From the NCBI RefSeq assembly GCF_024758725.1, contig NZ_CP096972.1, positions 2,648,001 through 2,712,000 of the forward strand: a stretch of 64,000 bases of DNA. Reading direction: 5' to 3'. Positions within the stretch are counted from its first letter, which is position 1. Each line of letters begins with the position of its first letter. The stretch comes from Sphingomonas sp. SUN039 (GTDB lineage Bacteria > Pseudomonadota > Alphaproteobacteria > Sphingomonadales > Sphingomonadaceae). The translations under genes were made by a program, and so were the position numbers. Under the pieces are notes generated by a model. That model saw nothing but the letters and a program-made list of their open reading frames with translations. It was not told where the DNA came from and searched no databases. Below, piece by piece: positions 61,863-64,000 of the stretch.

Positions 61863-64000
61863 TGCGCCGCGCCCCAGCTCATGCCCGTACCGATCTCGAC
61901 GTCGAGCGGCACGTCGAGTTTCACCAGCGGCTCGGCAGCGCCCGACATGACGGCGCGGATGACGTCGCTCGCCGCCGCGACCTGCGCCTCGGGTAGTTCG
62001 AACACCAGTTCGTCATGGACCGTCAGCAGCATCCGCACATCGGGCAGCCCTGCCGCGACGAGCGCGGGCGTCATCCGGACCATCGCGCGCTTGATGATGT
62101 CGGCGCTGGTGCCCTGGATCGGCGCGTTGATTGCGGCGCGCTCGGCACCTTGGCGCTCGTGCTGAACCTTCGAATCGATGTTGGTGAACCAGACTTTCCG
62201 CCCGAACAGCGTGCTGGTGAATCCGGTTTCCTTCACATGCTGCAACGTCTCGGCGATGTAGCGGTTGATGCCCGGGAAGCGCTCGAAATAACGGTCGATC
62301 AGCGCCTGCGCCTCGTCCGCCGTCGTCCCCATGCGCCCGGCCAACCCCCAGCGCGAGATGCCGTAGAGGATCGAGAAGTTGATCGTCTTCGCTTTGCCGC
62401 GCGTGTCGCGGTTGACCTCGCCGAACAGTTCCTCGGCGGTCAGGCTGTGGATGTCGTCGCCATTCGCAAACGCTGCCTTCAATGCGGGCACATCGGCCAT
62501 ATGCGCGGCGAGGCGCAGCTCGATCTGCGAATAATCGGCGCTGAGCAGGACATTGCCCGGTTCCGCCACGAACGCATCGCGGATGCGGCGTCCGGCCTCG
62601 GTGCGGACGGGGATATTTTGCAGATTGGGGTCGTTCGACGACAGCCGCCCGGTTTGCGCGCCGACCAGGCTGTAGCTGGTGTGGACGCGCCCCGTCGCCG
62701 GATTGATCTGTGCCTGCAGCGCGTCGGTATAGGTCGATTTGAGTTTCGAAACCTGCCGCCAATCGAGCACCTTGCGCGCTACTTCGACGCCTTCGCCCGC
62801 CAGCCGTTCGAGTTCGTTGACATCGGTCGAATAAGCGCCGGTCTTGCCCTTGCGCCCACCCTTCAGGCCCATGCGGTCGAACAACACCTGCCCCAATTGC
62901 ACCGGGCTGCCGACCTGGAACGGCCCGCCGGCCGCCGCATGGATTTCGCCTTCGAGCCGAACCATATCGTGCGCGAATTCGGCGGACAGTTTCGCCAGTT
63001 CCTCGCGGTCGACCTTGATGCCGTGACGCTCCATTTCGCCGATCACGGCAACGAGCGGGCGGTCGACGCGCTCATACACGACGGTCGCCGCCTCGCGCGA
63101 CAGGCGCGGCTTGAAACGGTGGTAGAGCCGGAGCGTCACATCGGCGTCCTCGGCGGCATAGCGCGTCGCGTCGCGCAACGGCACCTGGTCGAAGCTGATC
63201 TGCGCCTTTCCCTTGCCGCACACCTCGGCAAAGGCGATGCATTTATGGCCGAGGTGAAGCGACGCCAGCTCGTCCATCGAATGGTTGAACTGCTTGCCCG
63301 CGTCGAGCGCGAAACTCATCAGCAGCGTATCGTCATAGGGCGCGACGGCAATCCCGTGACGCGCCAATATCGTCATGTCGTATTTGGCGTTGTGCGCCAC
63401 CTTCAGCACCGACGGGTCTTCGAGCAATGTCTTCAGCCGCGCGACCGCCGCGTCGAACGGGGCCTGCTCCGGCCGTTCGGCAAACATGTCGGTGCCACCA
63501 TGCGCGAGCGGGACATAGCAAGCGCGTCCCGGCGTCACGCACAGGCTGAACCCGATCAGCCGCGCCTGCGTCGCATCGAGGCCGTCGGTTTCGGTGTCGA
63601 AGGCGACCAGCCCGGCCGTGCGCGCCGTCTCGATCCACTGGTCGAGCCGTTCCAGCGTCGTTACGCAGTCATAGCTGTCGAGATCGAACGGCGTGGTATC
63701 GACCGGCAGTTCGGCGTCGGCGTCGGCGCGCGCCGCCGTGCCGCCGTTGCCGCTCGGGATGGCACTCGCCCCGCCGACTTTGGCGAGCAGCGACTTGAAC
63801 CCGTGGTGCGACAGGAACGCGCGCAGCGGTTCTTCGGGAATGCCCTTCAGCACCAGATCGTCGAGCGGTTCGGGCAGATCGACCCCGCATTCGAGTTCGA
63901 CCAGCCGCCGCGACAACCGCGCCATGTCGGCATGTTCGATGAGGTTGTCGCGCAACTTCCCCGGCTTCATCGCGGATGCCGCCGCCAGCACTGCCTCGAG
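61859..64000 (-). CDS. polA: DNA polymerase I, C-terminal and central part (5' end outside window)
   Basis: The last ~713 residues. The 5'-3' exonuclease end lies at the window edge; a 3'-5' exonuclease-like domain with FDTETDGLD and HNAKYD is intact, and polymerase motifs A (LLSADYSQIELR), B (RGKAKTINFSILYG) and C (VHDELVFE) are complete. Fills gaps after Okazaki fragment removal and in repair. Ends at TGA 61859-61861, overlapping the flippase TTG. Confidence 0.97.
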   Translation of the reverse strand, partial: LEAVLAAASAMKPGKLRDNLIEHADMARLSRRLVELECGVDLPEPLDDLVLKGIPEEPLRAFLSHHGFKSLLAKVGGASAIPSGNGGTAARADADAELPVDTTPFDLDSYDCVTTLERLDQWIETARTAGLVAFDTETDGLDATQARLIGFSLCVTPGRACYVPLAHGGTDMFAERPEQAPFDAAVARLKTLLEDPSVLKVAHNAKYDMTILARHGIAVAPYDDTLLMSFALDAGKQFNHSMDELASLHLGHKCIAFAEVCGKGKAQISFDQVPLRDATRYAAEDADVTLRLYHRFKPRLSREAATVVYERVDRPLVAVIGEMERHGIKVDREELAKLSAEFAHDMVRLEGEIHAAAGGPFQVGSPVQLGQVLFDRMGLKGGRKGKTGAYSTDVNELERLAGEGVEVARKVLDWRQVSKLKSTYTDALQAQINPATGRVHTSYSLVGAQTGRLSSNDPNLQNIPVRTEAGRRIRDAFVAEPGNVLLSADYSQIELRLAAHMADVPALKAAFANGDDIHSLTAEELFGEVNRDTRGKAKTINFSILYGISRWGLAGRMGTTADEAQALIDRYFERFPGINRYIAETLQHVKETGFTSTLFGRKVWFTNIDSKVQHERQGAERAAINAPIQGTSADIIKRAMVRMTPALVAAGLPDVRMLLTVHDELVFELPEAQVAAASDVIRAVMSGAAEPLVKLDVPLDVEIGTGMSWGAAH

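Overview
The window is a GC-rich chromosomal segment of an alphaproteobacterium, most likely of the order Sphingomonadales. The reasons are the alphaproteobacterial families present (SspB-alpha adaptor, ATP12 chaperone, DUF1674/SdhAF4, a PEP-CTERM tailed protein, SWIB-domain protein) and the order hemD-hemC / tsaD-gpsA / SdhAF4 / rsmB-like / rpe / heparinase-like / purH, which I recall as usual for sphingomonads. This placement is inference from gene content; no 16S gene is present. Most of the segment is densely packed core metabolism, with many genes overlapping by 1 to 4 bases (ATGA, TGATG, GTGA, TTGA junctions).

Layout. 1-2443: end of a cytochrome b subunit, its molybdopterin oxidoreductase partner and a cyclopropane-fatty-acid-synthase-like methyltransferase. 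2499-3726: a Fic AMP-transferase with a twin palindromic operator. 3763-6165: EF-hand protein, DUF1801 protein, argG. 6171-6672: a GxxExxY-family gene enclosed in 30-base inverted repeats. 6666-14044: a membrane glycosylation locus with two paralogous multi-pass membrane proteins, a GtrB-type glycosyltransferase, GtrA, a methyltransferase and an STT3-like membrane protein. 14048-18213 (minus): queuosine precursor transporter, argB, yggT, folD, an exported protein and MarC. 18284-24947: nucleoside transporter, a Phd/VapC toxin-antitoxin pair, an ABC exporter, queG and a PfkB kinase. 24966-30881 (minus): amino-acid permease and the histidine operon hisB-H-A-orf-F-(PEP-CTERM orf)-E followed by a HIT hydrolase. 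30962-33780: sspB, fumC, gmk. 34341-37974 (minus): a six-gene overlapping operon crcB-rluC type-paiB type-gph type-orf-ATP12. 38020-46665: lipoprotein, two PilZ proteins flanking a cytochrome P450, small conserved proteins, acyltransferase, GNAT, a GGDEF cyclase, a UbiH-like monooxygenase and a LON-domain protein paired with a thioredoxin. 47718-47792: tRNA-Gly(GCC), followed by a low-GC gene within imperfect inverted repeats. 48492-51724 (minus): hemC-hemD-membrane protein-pgl. 51752-59562: tsaD, gpsA, rsmB-like, rpe, heparinase-like, purH. 59563-64000 (minus): ferredoxin-NADP reductase, a polysaccharide flippase and polA (cut by the window end).

The most unusual feature is the number and variety of palindromic elements. 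Four related long inverted repeats sit a few bases after stop codons; one contains the GxxExxY nuclease-like gene and the other three are empty. Two other palindromes lie inside genes (a GT-C-like membrane protein and hemD) and preserve the reading frame. Further palindromes separate hisB/hisH and hisH/hisA. No CRISPR array, rRNA operon, transposase, integrase or prophage was seen. No gene-free stretch exceeds 300 bases.
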